Of a DNA stretch of 64,000 nucleotides, positions 49,563 through 59,438 are shown piece by piece; positions within the stretch are counted from its first letter, which is position 1; each line of letters begins with the position of its first letter. The position numbers and the translations under genes are program-made. The notes beneath the pieces were generated by a model. That model was given only the letters and a program-made list of their open reading frames with translations, did no database searches and was not told where the DNA came from. The stretch is from Flavobacteriales bacterium (GTDB lineage: Bacteria > Bacteroidota > Bacteroidia > Flavobacteriales_D > Parvicellaceae): the NCBI GenBank assembly GCA_018401455.1, contig JAGYKU010000006.1:1-64000 (forward strand), in the 5' to 3' direction.

Positions 49563-52500
49563 TTAAGCAATCTCACTCAAAAGATGATAAGCTTGTTTGA
49601 TGTTATTTACATTATCAAATCGCATTCTTAACTTATCATTCTTTTCAGCCATATCTGCTTTGTGATGATTGAATTTAATGTATTCCAATACTTTAGTAAA
49701 TTTATCCGATTGGTAATAATTTGAATTTTGATTAGACACAAATGTTCCTATCAAAATGTTTCGCTTCAAAACCAATTTTTCAAAACCAATGTCTTTTGCC
49801 ATCCACCTTAATTGTATAGCCAAAAGCAATGCTTCTGCTTCTCTAGGGATATCGCCAAATCGGTCTTTAAGTTTTGCCTTGAATAAGGTTAATTCTTCTT
49901 CCGATTTCACACCGTCTAATTCTGTGTACAAACTCAATCTTTCTGTCACGTCATTCACATAATCATCTGGAATGACAAGGTTCAAATCTGTTTCCAAACT
50001 ACATTCATCCAAGAAAGGTCTGTTGGCAATTTCGTCTTTAAATAATTCTTTAAAGTCTGTTTCTTTTAATTCTTGAATCGCTTCGTCCAATATTTTTTGA
50101 TAGGTATCAAAACCAATTTCACTGATAAATCCACTTTGGTTTCCTCCCAATAAATCTCCTGCTCCTCTGATATCTAAATCGCGCATCGCAATATTAAATC
50201 CACTGCCTAAATCCGAAAATTGTGCAATGGCATTCATCCTTTTTCGCGCTTCAGGAGTGAGTAACGAAACTGGCGGAGTAAACATATAGGCAAATGCTTT
50301 TTTGTTGCTACGACCTACTCTTCCTCTTAATTGGTGCAAATCACTCAAACCAAATTGATGCGCATTATTAATGATTATTGTATTTGCATTGGCAATGTCA
50401 ATTCCTGCTTCTATAATTGTAGTGGCTACCAAAACATCATACATACCTTCCATAAAATCCATAATCACTGCCTCGAGTTTATTGCCTTCCATTTGTCCGT
50501 GACCAATGGCAACTCTTACATCTGGACATATTCGCGAAATCATTCCTGCAACTTCTTTGATGTTTTGCACCCTGTTATTTACAAAATAAACTTGCCCTCC
50601 TCTTTGCACTTCATATTGGATAGCGTCTCTTATGGTTTCTTCACTATAGGATTGAATGATGGTATCTATTGGATAACGATTCGGTGGTGGCGTTTTGATG
50701 ACTGTCAAATCTCTTGCGTTCATCAAACTAAATTGTAAAGTTCTTGGAATTGGAGTAGCAGTAAGCGTGAGCGTGTCCACGTTTTCTTTGAGGGTTTTGA
50801 GTTTGTCTTTGACTCCTACACCAAATTTTTGCTCTTCATCAATTACCAAAAGCCCTAAATCTTTGAACTCTACTCCTTTTCCTGCCAATCTGTGTGTACC
50901 AATGATGATGTCTAATTTTCCTTCTTTTAATTTTTTAAAGGTTTCGTTGTTCTTTTTGGTAGATTTAAAACGATTTACATAATCTACACTTACAGGAAAA
51001 TCCTTCAATCTTTCAGAGAAAGTTTGAAAATGCTGAAATGCGAGTACTGTTGTTGGAACCAAAATAGCCGCTTGTTTTCCATCAAGAACAGCTTTAAAAG
51101 CGGCTCTTATTGCCACTTCTGTTTTGCCAAAACCAACATCTCCACAGATTAATAAATCCATTGGAGTGTCTTTTTCCATTTCTTCTTTTACTTTCTGTGT
51201 AGCAACGATTTGGTCTGGTGTATCTTCATATATAAACGAAGCTTCCAACTCATTTTGCATATAATTGTCTGGAGAAAACGCAAACCCTTTGCTGGCTTTT
51301 CTTTTGGCGTATAATTGAATTAAATCAAATGCTACTTCTTTGATTTGTTTTTTGGCTTTAGACTTAGCGGCAGACCAAGCTGGCGAACCCAATTTATTCA
51401 AAGTAGGCTGCGTTCCTTCTTTTCCTGAGAACTTACTTATTCTGTGCAATGAATGAATACTCACATAAAGTATATCGCCACCTTTGTACTCCAGTCTCAC
51501 CGCTTCTTGCAGTCTTCCATTGGCATCAATTTTTTCTAAACCAGAAAATTTTCCAACTCCGTGATCGATATGCACTACAAAATCTCCTTTTTGCAAGTCG
51601 TAAATTTCTTTCAGTGTAAATGCTTGTTCGGATTTTTTGTATCCTTCTTTCAACCTGAATTTATGATACCTTTCAAATATTTGATGATCAGTATAACAAG
51701 CAATTTTTAAATCTCTATCAATAAAACCTTCGTGAATATTTAGTAACAGCGGAGCGTATTTCACATCTTTTCCGATGTCTTTGAAAATGGTGTCTAATCG
51801 TTGTAATTGCTTGTCACTATTCGAACAAACTACATTGATATACTCTTGTTTTGATTTCTCGTTGAGATCTTCAATAAGTAGGTCGAAATTCTTGTTGAAT
51901 GTAGGTTGTACACTTTGATTGAAAAGAACTTCTGTGGCTTCTTTGAAGTAAAAAACACTACCGAATTCTACTACTTGATGTTGTTCGATTTGTCTTTGAA
52001 AATCTACTGGAGCCAAATACAATTCTGCTGGAGTCAACTGTCTAATTTCACTGTCAATTTTTTCATAAGCATATTGTGCTTTTTCATATCCTTTGAGAAT
52101 GAGTGTTTGAGCTGCTTCAAGATTTTTAATCCAAATGCAAGTATCTTGAGGAATGTAATTCAAAAACGATTCTCGTGATTCAGCAATTAATTTTTGAGAT
52201 ACATTGGGAACAATTGTGAATCTTTTCACCGTATTGATAGAAAGTTGGTCTTCGGGATTAAAAACTCGAATACTCTCTACTTCGTCTCCAAAAAATTCAA
52301 TCCTGTAAGGCAAATCATTAGAATAAGAATACACATCTACGATTCCTCCTCTCACAGAAAATTGTCCAGGATGATAAATATAATCTACTTTTTCAAAATC
52401 GTATTCAATTAGTAATTCATTGAGAAAATCAATAGAATAATTTTTGCCTACTTCAACTTCTAGTGTGTTTTTGTCGAGATTTTTTCTGGTGACTACATTT

Positions 52501-52898
52501 TCTACAATAGCCTCTGGATAGGTAACAATGATGGTATTTTTTCTCCTTTTTCGAATCACGCTCAATACTTCTGTTCGTTGAACAATATTGGCATTGTCAA
52601 TTTCTTCAATTTGATAAGGTCTTCTGTAAGAGGCAGGGTAAAAAAGGAGTGTTGTACCTCTTTCGTGTCCAGAAATACTTTCAATATTATTAAAAAAATA
52701 AGCGGCTTCTTCTTTGTCTGCCAGCATAAACAAATAATTACCCGGATTTTGAGTAAAAACGCCATTAGCAATAAATGTTTCGGCAGAACCAATCAAACCT
52801 TTTGCGTGAATTTTGACTTTCTCTTTTTGTAAGTGACTCACGATGGTTGAGACCCCTTCGGAAGAATTAAAAATATGCTTGAGTTGTTCTAAATTCAC
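49563..52898 (-). CDS. mfd: Transcription-repair coupling factor
   Basis: 1111 aa. GDFVVHIDHGVGKFSGLEKI, LICGDVGFGKTEVAIRAAFKAV, LTATPIPRTLQFSLMNARDLTVI, QLRGRVGRS. Confidence 0.97.
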   Translation of the reverse strand: MNLEQLKHIFNSSEGVSTIVSHLQKEKVKIHAKGLIGSAETFIANGVFTQNPGNYLFMLADKEEAAYFFNNIESISGHERGTTLLFYPASYRRPYQIEEIDNANIVQRTEVLSVIRKRRKNTIIVTYPEAIVENVVTRKNLDKNTLEVEVGKNYSIDFLNELLIEYDFEKVDYIYHPGQFSVRGGIVDVYSYSNDLPYRIEFFGDEVESIRVFNPEDQLSINTVKRFTIVPNVSQKLIAESRESFLNYIPQDTCIWIKNLEAAQTLILKGYEKAQYAYEKIDSEIRQLTPAELYLAPVDFQRQIEQHQVVEFGSVFYFKEATEVLFNQSVQPTFNKNFDLLIEDLNEKSKQEYINVVCSNSDKQLQRLDTIFKDIGKDVKYAPLLLNIHEGFIDRDLKIACYTDHQIFERYHKFRLKEGYKKSEQAFTLKEIYDLQKGDFVVHIDHGVGKFSGLEKIDANGRLQEAVRLEYKGGDILYVSIHSLHRISKFSGKEGTQPTLNKLGSPAWSAAKSKAKKQIKEVAFDLIQLYAKRKASKGFAFSPDNYMQNELEASFIYEDTPDQIVATQKVKEEMEKDTPMDLLICGDVGFGKTEVAIRAAFKAVLDGKQAAILVPTTVLAFQHFQTFSERLKDFPVSVDYVNRFKSTKKNNETFKKLKEGKLDIIIGTHRLAGKGVEFKDLGLLVIDEEQKFGVGVKDKLKTLKENVDTLTLTATPIPRTLQFSLMNARDLTVIKTPPPNRYPIDTIIQSYSEETIRDAIQYEVQRGGQVYFVNNRVQNIKEVAGMISRICPDVRVAIGHGQMEGNKLEAVIMDFMEGMYDVLVATTIIEAGIDIANANTIIINNAHQFGLSDLHQLRGRVGRSNKKAFAYMFTPPVSLLTPEARKRMNAIAQFSDLGSGFNIAMRDLDIRGAGDLLGGNQSGFISEIGFDTYQKILDEAIQELKETDFKELFKDEIANRPFLDECSLETDLNLVIPDDYVNDVTERLSLYTELDGVKSEEELTLFKAKLKDRFGDIPREAEALLLAIQLRWMAKDIGFEKLVLKRNILIGTFVSNQNSNYYQSDKFTKVLEYIKFNHHKADMAEKNDKLRMRFDNVNNIKQAYHLLSEIA

Positions 52899-52922
52899 TA
52901 CAATAAAGTTACCAGATTTGAA

Positions 52923-54596
52923 TTACATTTTTTTAAGTTCTTCAATCGCCACTTGAACTTCTTTGTCGAAAGGAACGTTTACCAAAAATCTTGCTGAAGT
53001 ATCGAACAAATAAGTAGCGATTTCTGCTTTCAAATTGTTTTTGATGATTTCTTTCGAACGATTCAACTCACTTTCGTTTCGGTATATTTTCTCAGTTTTT
53101 TCGGCATAGTCCAAAAATTCATCAAGCAATTGATCAGAAATCATAAAATTGTCATTGAATGCTACTTCGTCTTTAAAATTAAATTTTGCTCTGTTTTTGT
53201 CCAAATAATCAAAAGAGAAATTTCTGTATGCTTCAGAATAATTGAGAGAAGTCAGATAAAATGATGTGCCTGCGGTGTCTATCGGGACAAAAATATCTGG
53301 CATAATTCCTCCGCCACCATAAACTGTTTTTCCTCCTTTGGTGATGAATTTTGAGGATTTTTCAAAAACACTACTGTCAATATTTTGCATTTCTCCATTT
53401 TCGTATCTATCGTACAAATCAGAATTGTAATCGATGCCTTCACCATACGGCTTTTGGATGCTTCTTCCTGTGGGTGTGTAGTATCTGCTTACTGTAAGTC
53501 TCAATTCCGAACCATCAGGCAATTGGAAAGGTCTTTGCACCAATCCTTTTCCAAAAGATCTTCGCCCAATGATGATCGCTCTATCATTGTCTTGAAGCGC
53601 TCCCGATACAATTTCACTTGCAGATGCCGAACCGCTGTTGATTAAAACCGTAACAGGCATATTTTCGCACTGACCAAATGTTGTAGCGAAAGTTTCTACT
53701 TTTGGAGAATTTACGCCTTCTGTATAAACAATCAAATCACCTTTTTTGAGAAACTCATCCACCACATTGATAGCAGTTTTCATATATCCACCACCATTGT
53801 ATCTTAGATCCAAAATGACTTTTTTCATCCCTTGATTTTTCAGTTTGGAAATTGCTTGGTCAAATTCTTTGTCTGTTTGACTAGAAAAAGTTGTGATTCT
53901 GATAATTCCAATATCCTCTTCCAAAATGTACGCTACATCTACAGAAGGTAAAGGAATATCGCCTCTAAAAATAGGATATTCTATTTCTTTTCCATCTCTG
54001 ATGATGGTAAGTTTTACAGGTGTTCCGAAATCCCCTTTTAGTTTGTCGTGAACTTGTTTTATATCAATTCCTTTGGAGGCAATATTTTCATCATCCACTT
54101 TAATGATTCTATCGCCACTTTGGATGCCAGCCTTTTTGGAAGGTCCACCATCTATTACATTCGTAACCATCAATGTATCTCTCAAAATGATAAAACGAAT
54201 TCCTACGCCTCCAAAATGACCTTGCAATTGTTCGTTGTTTGCAGCCACATCTTCTTGTGCAATGTATGAGGAATGAGGGTCTAATTCTTTGAGCATACTG
54301 TTGATAGAAGATTCATAAAGTTTCAATGCATCTACAGAATCTACATAGTTTTCTTCTATCATTTGAATCACTTCGCTCAATCGAGAAAGTTTTTCTTCAC
54401 GTTCTATCGTTTCTGTGGATTTGAATTTACTTGCGCCAATATTGTAAAACAATACTGCTACCAAAGTCAAAATAATGGGCATCAAATAAATCAGCCATTT
54501 CGGTGAATTGGGCTCATTATTACCATTACCTCCGCTAGACTTCTTTTCTACACGAATGTATTGCTCTACTTTTATATTATCGAATGAGTCGCTCAT
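52923..54596 (-). CDS. S41 family C-terminal processing peptidase
   Basis: PDZ domain GVGIRFIILRDTLMVTNVIDGGPSKKAGIQSGDRIIKVD, VILDLRYNGGGYM, INSGSASASEIVSGALQD. Confidence 0.95.
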   Translation of the reverse strand: MSDSFDNIKVEQYIRVEKKSSGGNGNNEPNSPKWLIYLMPIILTLVAVLFYNIGASKFKSTETIEREEKLSRLSEVIQMIEENYVDSVDALKLYESSINSMLKELDPHSSYIAQEDVAANNEQLQGHFGGVGIRFIILRDTLMVTNVIDGGPSKKAGIQSGDRIIKVDDENIASKGIDIKQVHDKLKGDFGTPVKLTIIRDGKEIEYPIFRGDIPLPSVDVAYILEEDIGIIRITTFSSQTDKEFDQAISKLKNQGMKKVILDLRYNGGGYMKTAINVVDEFLKKGDLIVYTEGVNSPKVETFATTFGQCENMPVTVLINSGSASASEIVSGALQDNDRAIIIGRRSFGKGLVQRPFQLPDGSELRLTVSRYYTPTGRSIQKPYGEGIDYNSDLYDRYENGEMQNIDSSVFEKSSKFITKGGKTVYGGGGIMPDIFVPIDTAGTSFYLTSLNYSEAYRNFSFDYLDKNRAKFNFKDEVAFNDNFMISDQLLDEFLDYAEKTEKIYRNESELNRSKEIIKNNLKAEIATYLFDTSARFLVNVPFDKEVQVAIEELKKM

Positions 54597-55025
54597 TTAG
54601 TCTATTTCGTTTATGTGTACTACTTCCACACCTGCTTTCTCCAAAAATTTTAATCCCTCATCATCTTTATATCCATTGATATACACTAATCTTTTGATTC
54701 CTGCTTGGTGTACTAATTTTGAGCATTCTCTACAAGGAGAAAGTGTTAAGTACAATGTTGCACCTTTGCACCCTTGTGTACTAGAGGCTACTTTCAGAAT
54801 GGCATTAGCCTCTGCGTGAAGCACATACCATTTGGTGTAACCTTCTTCGTCTTCGCAAGGGTTTTCAAAACCTGTTGGTGTTCCGTTGAATCCATCAGAA
54901 ATAATCATTCTATCTTTAACAATAATAGCGCCTACTTGTTTTCTTTGGCAATGAGATAATTTTGCCCATTCTTTTGCCATTCGCAAATAGGCTTTATCAA
55001 ATTTTAACTGTTTTTCTGGTTTCAA
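54597..55025 (-). CDS. dCMP deaminase family protein
   Basis: VLHAEANAILKVASSTQGCKGATLYLTLSPCRECSKLVHQAGIKRLVY (HAE, PCxxC zinc motif). Confidence 0.94.
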   Translation of the reverse strand: MKPEKQLKFDKAYLRMAKEWAKLSHCQRKQVGAIIVKDRMIISDGFNGTPTGFENPCEDEEGYTKWYVLHAEANAILKVASSTQGCKGATLYLTLSPCRECSKLVHQAGIKRLVYINGYKDDEGLKFLEKAGVEVVHINEID

Positions 55026-55071
55026 TGGTTTTTATTTTTTTAACGGACTACAAATAAATACAAAATTATCG

Positions 55072-58000
55072 CTATACAACTACATTAACAATCTTCTTTG
55101 GTACTACAATCACTTTTTTGGGTGATTTACCTTCCAAGATTTGTATGGTTTTCTCAAATTTCATAACTTCTTCTTCTACTTCTTTTGGATTGAGGGAAGT
55201 AGGTAACAATAATTTGAATTTCATTTTCCCATTAAAAGAAACAGGATATTCAAAATCGTCTTCTACCAACATCGCTGGGTCAAAAGTAGGCCAATTGGCT
55301 TGAGTAATAGAATTTGTGTGACCTAACTTCTCCCAAAGTTCTTCCGAAATATGAGGAGCATAAGGCGCCAACAAAATGATGATGCCTTCCAATATGTTTT
55401 GATTGTTACACTTTTGCTCTGTCAACTCATTTACTGCAATCATCAAAGTACTTACCACCGTGTTGAAAGAATATCTATCCAAATCTTCCGAGATTTTCTT
55501 GATGGTTTTGTGAAGTGTTTTCAATGCTTCTTTAGATGGAACTTCGTTGCTTACATTAAAACTTTCCCCTTGATGGAACAAACGCCACAATTTTCTAAGG
55601 AAATTATTCACCCCATTGATGCCTTTCACATCCCAAGGTTTGAATTGCTCCAAAGGCCCTAAAAACATTTCATAACAACGAAGCGTATCTGCACCAAATT
55701 TCTCCACCAACTCATCAGGCGTTTGCACATTGTATTTGGATTTGGACATTTTTTCTACTTCGTGTCCGCAGATGTATTTTCCATCTTCCAAAATAAATTC
55801 AGCATTCTTGTATTCTTCTCTCCAGCTTTTAAAAGCTTCGATGTCTAGAATATCGTTATCTACTAGAGAAATGTCAACGTGAATTGGCATTGGTGAAATA
55901 TCAGTATAACAATAGTCAACAGAACCTATTTTATCAGGATATTTCAATTTCAATTTTTCCGTAATTCTGTCTTCTAATTTGTTTACTATTTCGCAATATC
56001 TTGTATATTCTTTTCGTGCTTCATGATCTTCCTTTGTGTACTGATTTTGATGTGATAAAACAATATTTCTAATATCATAAAACCTTTTGGTAACAAAAAC
56101 GTCTGGAACTTCAGACATTGGCAAAATATCCTTTTTACCATCTTCAATCGAACTTGTTGCTCCAACAGATTTTGCTAACCTGTAAACAAAACTACTTCTC
56201 CCTAAAATCATCCCTTGGTTGATGAGTTTTTTGAAAGGTTCGTCAAAGGAGATAAAGCCTCTGTCGTGTAAAAATTTTGTCCAAAAACGAGAGTACAGCA
56301 AGTGTCCAGTAGCGTGCTCTGCACCACCAATATACAAATCCACTTGGTTCCAATATTCGAGTTTGTCTTTAGAAGCAAATTCATTCTCGTTGTGCGGATC
56401 CATATATCTCAAGAAATACCAAGAACTCCCCGCCCAACCCGGCATTGTGTTGAATTCCATTCTGGAATCAACCCCACCCTTGCCCTCCCCTGTTGGGGAA
56501 GCAGCCTTATAAAACCAATTCTCAGCTCTTGCCAAAGGCGGCTCACCATCTTCAGTTGGTAAATATTTGTCCACCTCAGGAAGTGTGACGGGCAAATCCG
56601 CATCTTCTATCAAATAAGGAATTTCATCTTGATAATACACAGGAAACGGTTCGCCCCAATATCTTTGTCTGGAGAAAATAGCATCTCTCAATCTGTAATT
56701 TGTTTTTCCAGTTCCAATTCCTTTTTCTTCGATAGCGTGAATTGCTTTTTTGATGGCATCTTTCACTTTCAAGCCATTTAGAAAATCACTGTTGGCAATC
56801 AGACCTTCTTTTTCTGCAAAAGCACCTTTGGAAATATCCACACCTTCGAAAACATTAGGAATGTCAATACCAAAATGCGTAGCAAAATCCCAATCTCTTT
56901 GGTCGCCAGAAGGCACCGCCATCACAGCGCCAGTTCCATAACTCGCCAATACATAATCTCCAATCCAAACGGGAATCTTATTACCCGTAAAAGGATGAAT
57001 AGCGTATGCGCCTGTAAATGCGCCTGTAATATTTTTTACATCAGATTGTCTGTCTCTTTCAGATTTCAAAGAAGCTTGTTTTTGATAGGCTTCGATAGCG
57101 TCTTTTTGTTCTGGTGTCGTAATCAAATTTACCAAAGGATGCTCAGGTGCCAAAACCATAAAACTTACTCCAAAAATAGTATCGGGTCTTGTGGTGAAAA
57201 CCTCAATTTGGTTCGGAGTTTTGTGTTCGGAGTTTGGAGTTTGGGGTTTGGGGTTTGGGGTTTGGGATTCTTCAACTTCAAACATCGAACATCGAACCTC
57301 AAACTTAACAGATGCACCTTGGGATTTTCCAATCCAGTTTTTTTGTTGTTCTTTGAGGGAGTCCGAAAAGTCGATTTTGTCTAGTCCTTGCAACAATCTT
57401 TCTGCGTAAGCGGTGATTCTCATACTCCATTGACGCATCAGTTTTTGTTCTACAGGATGCCCTCCTCTTTCCGAAACTCCGTCTTTTACTTCGTCATTGG
57501 CGAGTACTGTTCCTAGTGCAGGACACCAGTTCACCCAACTATCTGCCAAATACGCCAAACGATAGTTCATCAAAATGGCTCTTTGTTTTTTGATGTCCCA
57601 AGCATTCCATTCTTCAGCAGAAAAAACAGGTGTTTCTTCACCTACAGCATTTACGTTTGCGTTTCCTTCTTTTTCGAAAATAGCCACCAAGTCAGCAATG
57701 TTTTCTGCCTTATCAGTAGATTTGTTGTACCAAGAATTAAATATCTGTTTGAAAATCCATTGTGTCCATTTGTAATATTTGGGATCTGAAGTTCTTACTT
57801 CTCTGCTCCAATCAAAAGAGAATCCGATTTGGTCAAGTTGATTTCTGTAACCTATAATTATATTATCTCTATAATTGGAATCTTTAATATTAGTTTTTAA
57901 ACTTTTATCTATTAATGCAGAATGTATTATGTCTCCGTTCTCTAAAACATATTTTGTATGAATATTTCCATTACTATCTAAGCATCCGTCTATATTAATT

Positions 58001-58308
58001 TCAGTTGTATTTGCTGGATGTTGCCCTGTTTGAATGGCATATTGCTCTGCTGGCAAACCAAAAGAATCGTAACCCATTGGGTGCAAAACATTATATCCTT
58101 GCGCTCTTTTATAACGAGCATAAATATCACTTGCGATATATCCAAGTGGATGCCCCACGTGCAATCCAGCCCCAGAAGGGTAGGGAAACATATCTAAAAC
58201 ATAAAATTTCTCTTTGTTTGTATCTTCAGTTACCTTGTAAGTTTTGTTGTCTTTCCAAGATTTCCTCCACTTAGGTTCTATTGCTCTGTGATTGTATTCG
58301 CTCATCAA
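55072..58308 (-). CDS. leuS: Leucyl-tRNA synthetase with several in-frame insertions
   Basis: MFPYPSGAGLHVGHPLGYIASD (HIGH), PGWAGSSWYFLRYMDP, EKMSKSKYNV (KMSKS). 1078 aa is unusually long. Confidence 0.96.
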   Translation of the reverse strand: MMSEYNHRAIEPKWRKSWKDNKTYKVTEDTNKEKFYVLDMFPYPSGAGLHVGHPLGYIASDIYARYKRAQGYNVLHPMGYDSFGLPAEQYAIQTGQHPANTTEINIDGCLDSNGNIHTKYVLENGDIIHSALIDKSLKTNIKDSNYRDNIIIGYRNQLDQIGFSFDWSREVRTSDPKYYKWTQWIFKQIFNSWYNKSTDKAENIADLVAIFEKEGNANVNAVGEETPVFSAEEWNAWDIKKQRAILMNYRLAYLADSWVNWCPALGTVLANDEVKDGVSERGGHPVEQKLMRQWSMRITAYAERLLQGLDKIDFSDSLKEQQKNWIGKSQGASVKFEVRCSMFEVEESQTPNPKPQTPNSEHKTPNQIEVFTTRPDTIFGVSFMVLAPEHPLVNLITTPEQKDAIEAYQKQASLKSERDRQSDVKNITGAFTGAYAIHPFTGNKIPVWIGDYVLASYGTGAVMAVPSGDQRDWDFATHFGIDIPNVFEGVDISKGAFAEKEGLIANSDFLNGLKVKDAIKKAIHAIEEKGIGTGKTNYRLRDAIFSRQRYWGEPFPVYYQDEIPYLIEDADLPVTLPEVDKYLPTEDGEPPLARAENWFYKAASPTGEGKGGVDSRMEFNTMPGWAGSSWYFLRYMDPHNENEFASKDKLEYWNQVDLYIGGAEHATGHLLYSRFWTKFLHDRGFISFDEPFKKLINQGMILGRSSFVYRLAKSVGATSSIEDGKKDILPMSEVPDVFVTKRFYDIRNIVLSHQNQYTKEDHEARKEYTRYCEIVNKLEDRITEKLKLKYPDKIGSVDYCYTDISPMPIHVDISLVDNDILDIEAFKSWREEYKNAEFILEDGKYICGHEVEKMSKSKYNVQTPDELVEKFGADTLRCYEMFLGPLEQFKPWDVKGINGVNNFLRKLWRLFHQGESFNVSNEVPSKEALKTLHKTIKKISEDLDRYSFNTVVSTLMIAVNELTEQKCNNQNILEGIIILLAPYAPHISEELWEKLGHTNSITQANWPTFDPAMLVEDDFEYPVSFNGKMKFKLLLPTSLNPKEVEEEVMKFEKTIQILEGKSPKKVIVVPKKIVNVVV
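57207..57302. repeat. Heptanucleotide (gtttggg)n repeat inserted in-frame within leuS
   Basis: gttcggagttttgtgttcggagtttggagtttggggtttggggtttggggtttggga...aacatcgaacatcgaac encodes RCSMFEVEESQTPNPKPQTPNSEHKTPN. Confidence 0.85.
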
Positions 58309-58554
58309 TATTACTTGTAATCGTTATAAAAAAGTGATTTTAGAGGTGCAAAAGTAGTTTTTTTTGACGAGAATGTCTTTAGTAGATTCTTAAAAAAGGA
58401 ATTAAATAGTTATTTTTTGATATTTGTTATTCTATTGCGCATTAGGGCACGTTTTTCATTTTCAGTGTGACATCAATTATGTTTTTTGAAAAATTAATTT
58501 GAAAATCGTTCATCTGATTTAACTTGAAAATTTTAAATTATCTTTGTATTCATA

Positions 58555-59340
58555 ATGTGGGAAGAATTAGAAATATTAAAAGCGCAATATCTCAAATTAG
58601 GATTGTCTGAAGTTATTGATTATGAAAAATTTTCAATGATTTCTATTGTCTATAATTCTACTAAAATTGAAGGCTGTTCACTTTCTGAAAGCGACACGCT
58701 ATTATTGTTGGATAAAGATATCACAGCAAAAGGAAAACCCCTTTCTGACCATATGATGGTAAAAGACCATTTTGCTGCATTGTTGTTTCTTAAAGAACAA
58801 TCGAAGCATAAACAGAAGATAAATATTGCGTTTATAAAACAAGTGGCAGGACTTGTAATGAAAAATACAGGCGGTATGGTCAGTACCATTTCAGGAAATT
58901 TCGACACTTCAAAAGGCGACATTCGTAAAGCTCAGGTCTATGTAGATAAAAAATATTTTCCAGATTTTTCAAAAGTTGAAAGTTTACTTGAGAAACTTGT
59001 TGAAAATATAAACCAAAGAATAGATAATGTATCTGGTAACGAGATTTTAAAACTTTCTGCAGATTTTCATTACAATTTGGTAAACATTCACCCCTTTGGT
59101 GATGGAAATGGAAGAACATCCCGACTGATGATGAACTACATTCAAATGTATCACAACGAACCGCTAATTAAAATTTTCACAGAAGATAGAGCAGCGTATA
59201 TTGACGCTCTCAATGAAACAGAAGAACAGCAAGACATTTCCATATTTAGGGATTTCGTTTGTAGCCAACAGATTAAATTCTACAAAGCCGAAATTGACAA
59301 ATACAATCAAAAAGACAAAGGTTTTAATCTGATGTTTTAA
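58555..59340 (+). CDS. Fic domain protein (AMPylase family) with N-terminal inhibitory motif
   Basis: HPFGDGNGRTSRLMMNY (Fic motif) and STKIEG (SxxxEG inhibitory-helix motif). Confidence 0.92.
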   Translation: MWEELEILKAQYLKLGLSEVIDYEKFSMISIVYNSTKIEGCSLSESDTLLLLDKDITAKGKPLSDHMMVKDHFAALLFLKEQSKHKQKINIAFIKQVAGLVMKNTGGMVSTISGNFDTSKGDIRKAQVYVDKKYFPDFSKVESLLEKLVENINQRIDNVSGNEILKLSADFHYNLVNIHPFGDGNGRTSRLMMNYIQMYHNEPLIKIFTEDRAAYIDALNETEEQQDISIFRDFVCSQQIKFYKAEIDKYNQKDKGFNLMF

Positions 59341-59438
59341 GATGTAATTTATTACTCTAATACATTTCCATCTATTCTTTTATCAAAAATATACCTTCTG
59401 CAACCCATATAAATCGTAACTTAGTTTAAAATATTCTT

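Noticed and set aside
55072-58308. Intein or group I intron in leuS
   Set aside because: Insertions are short and lack intein splicing motifs (N-terminal Cys/Ser block, C-terminal HN-C/S/T) and homing-endonuclease motifs. They are read through in frame.
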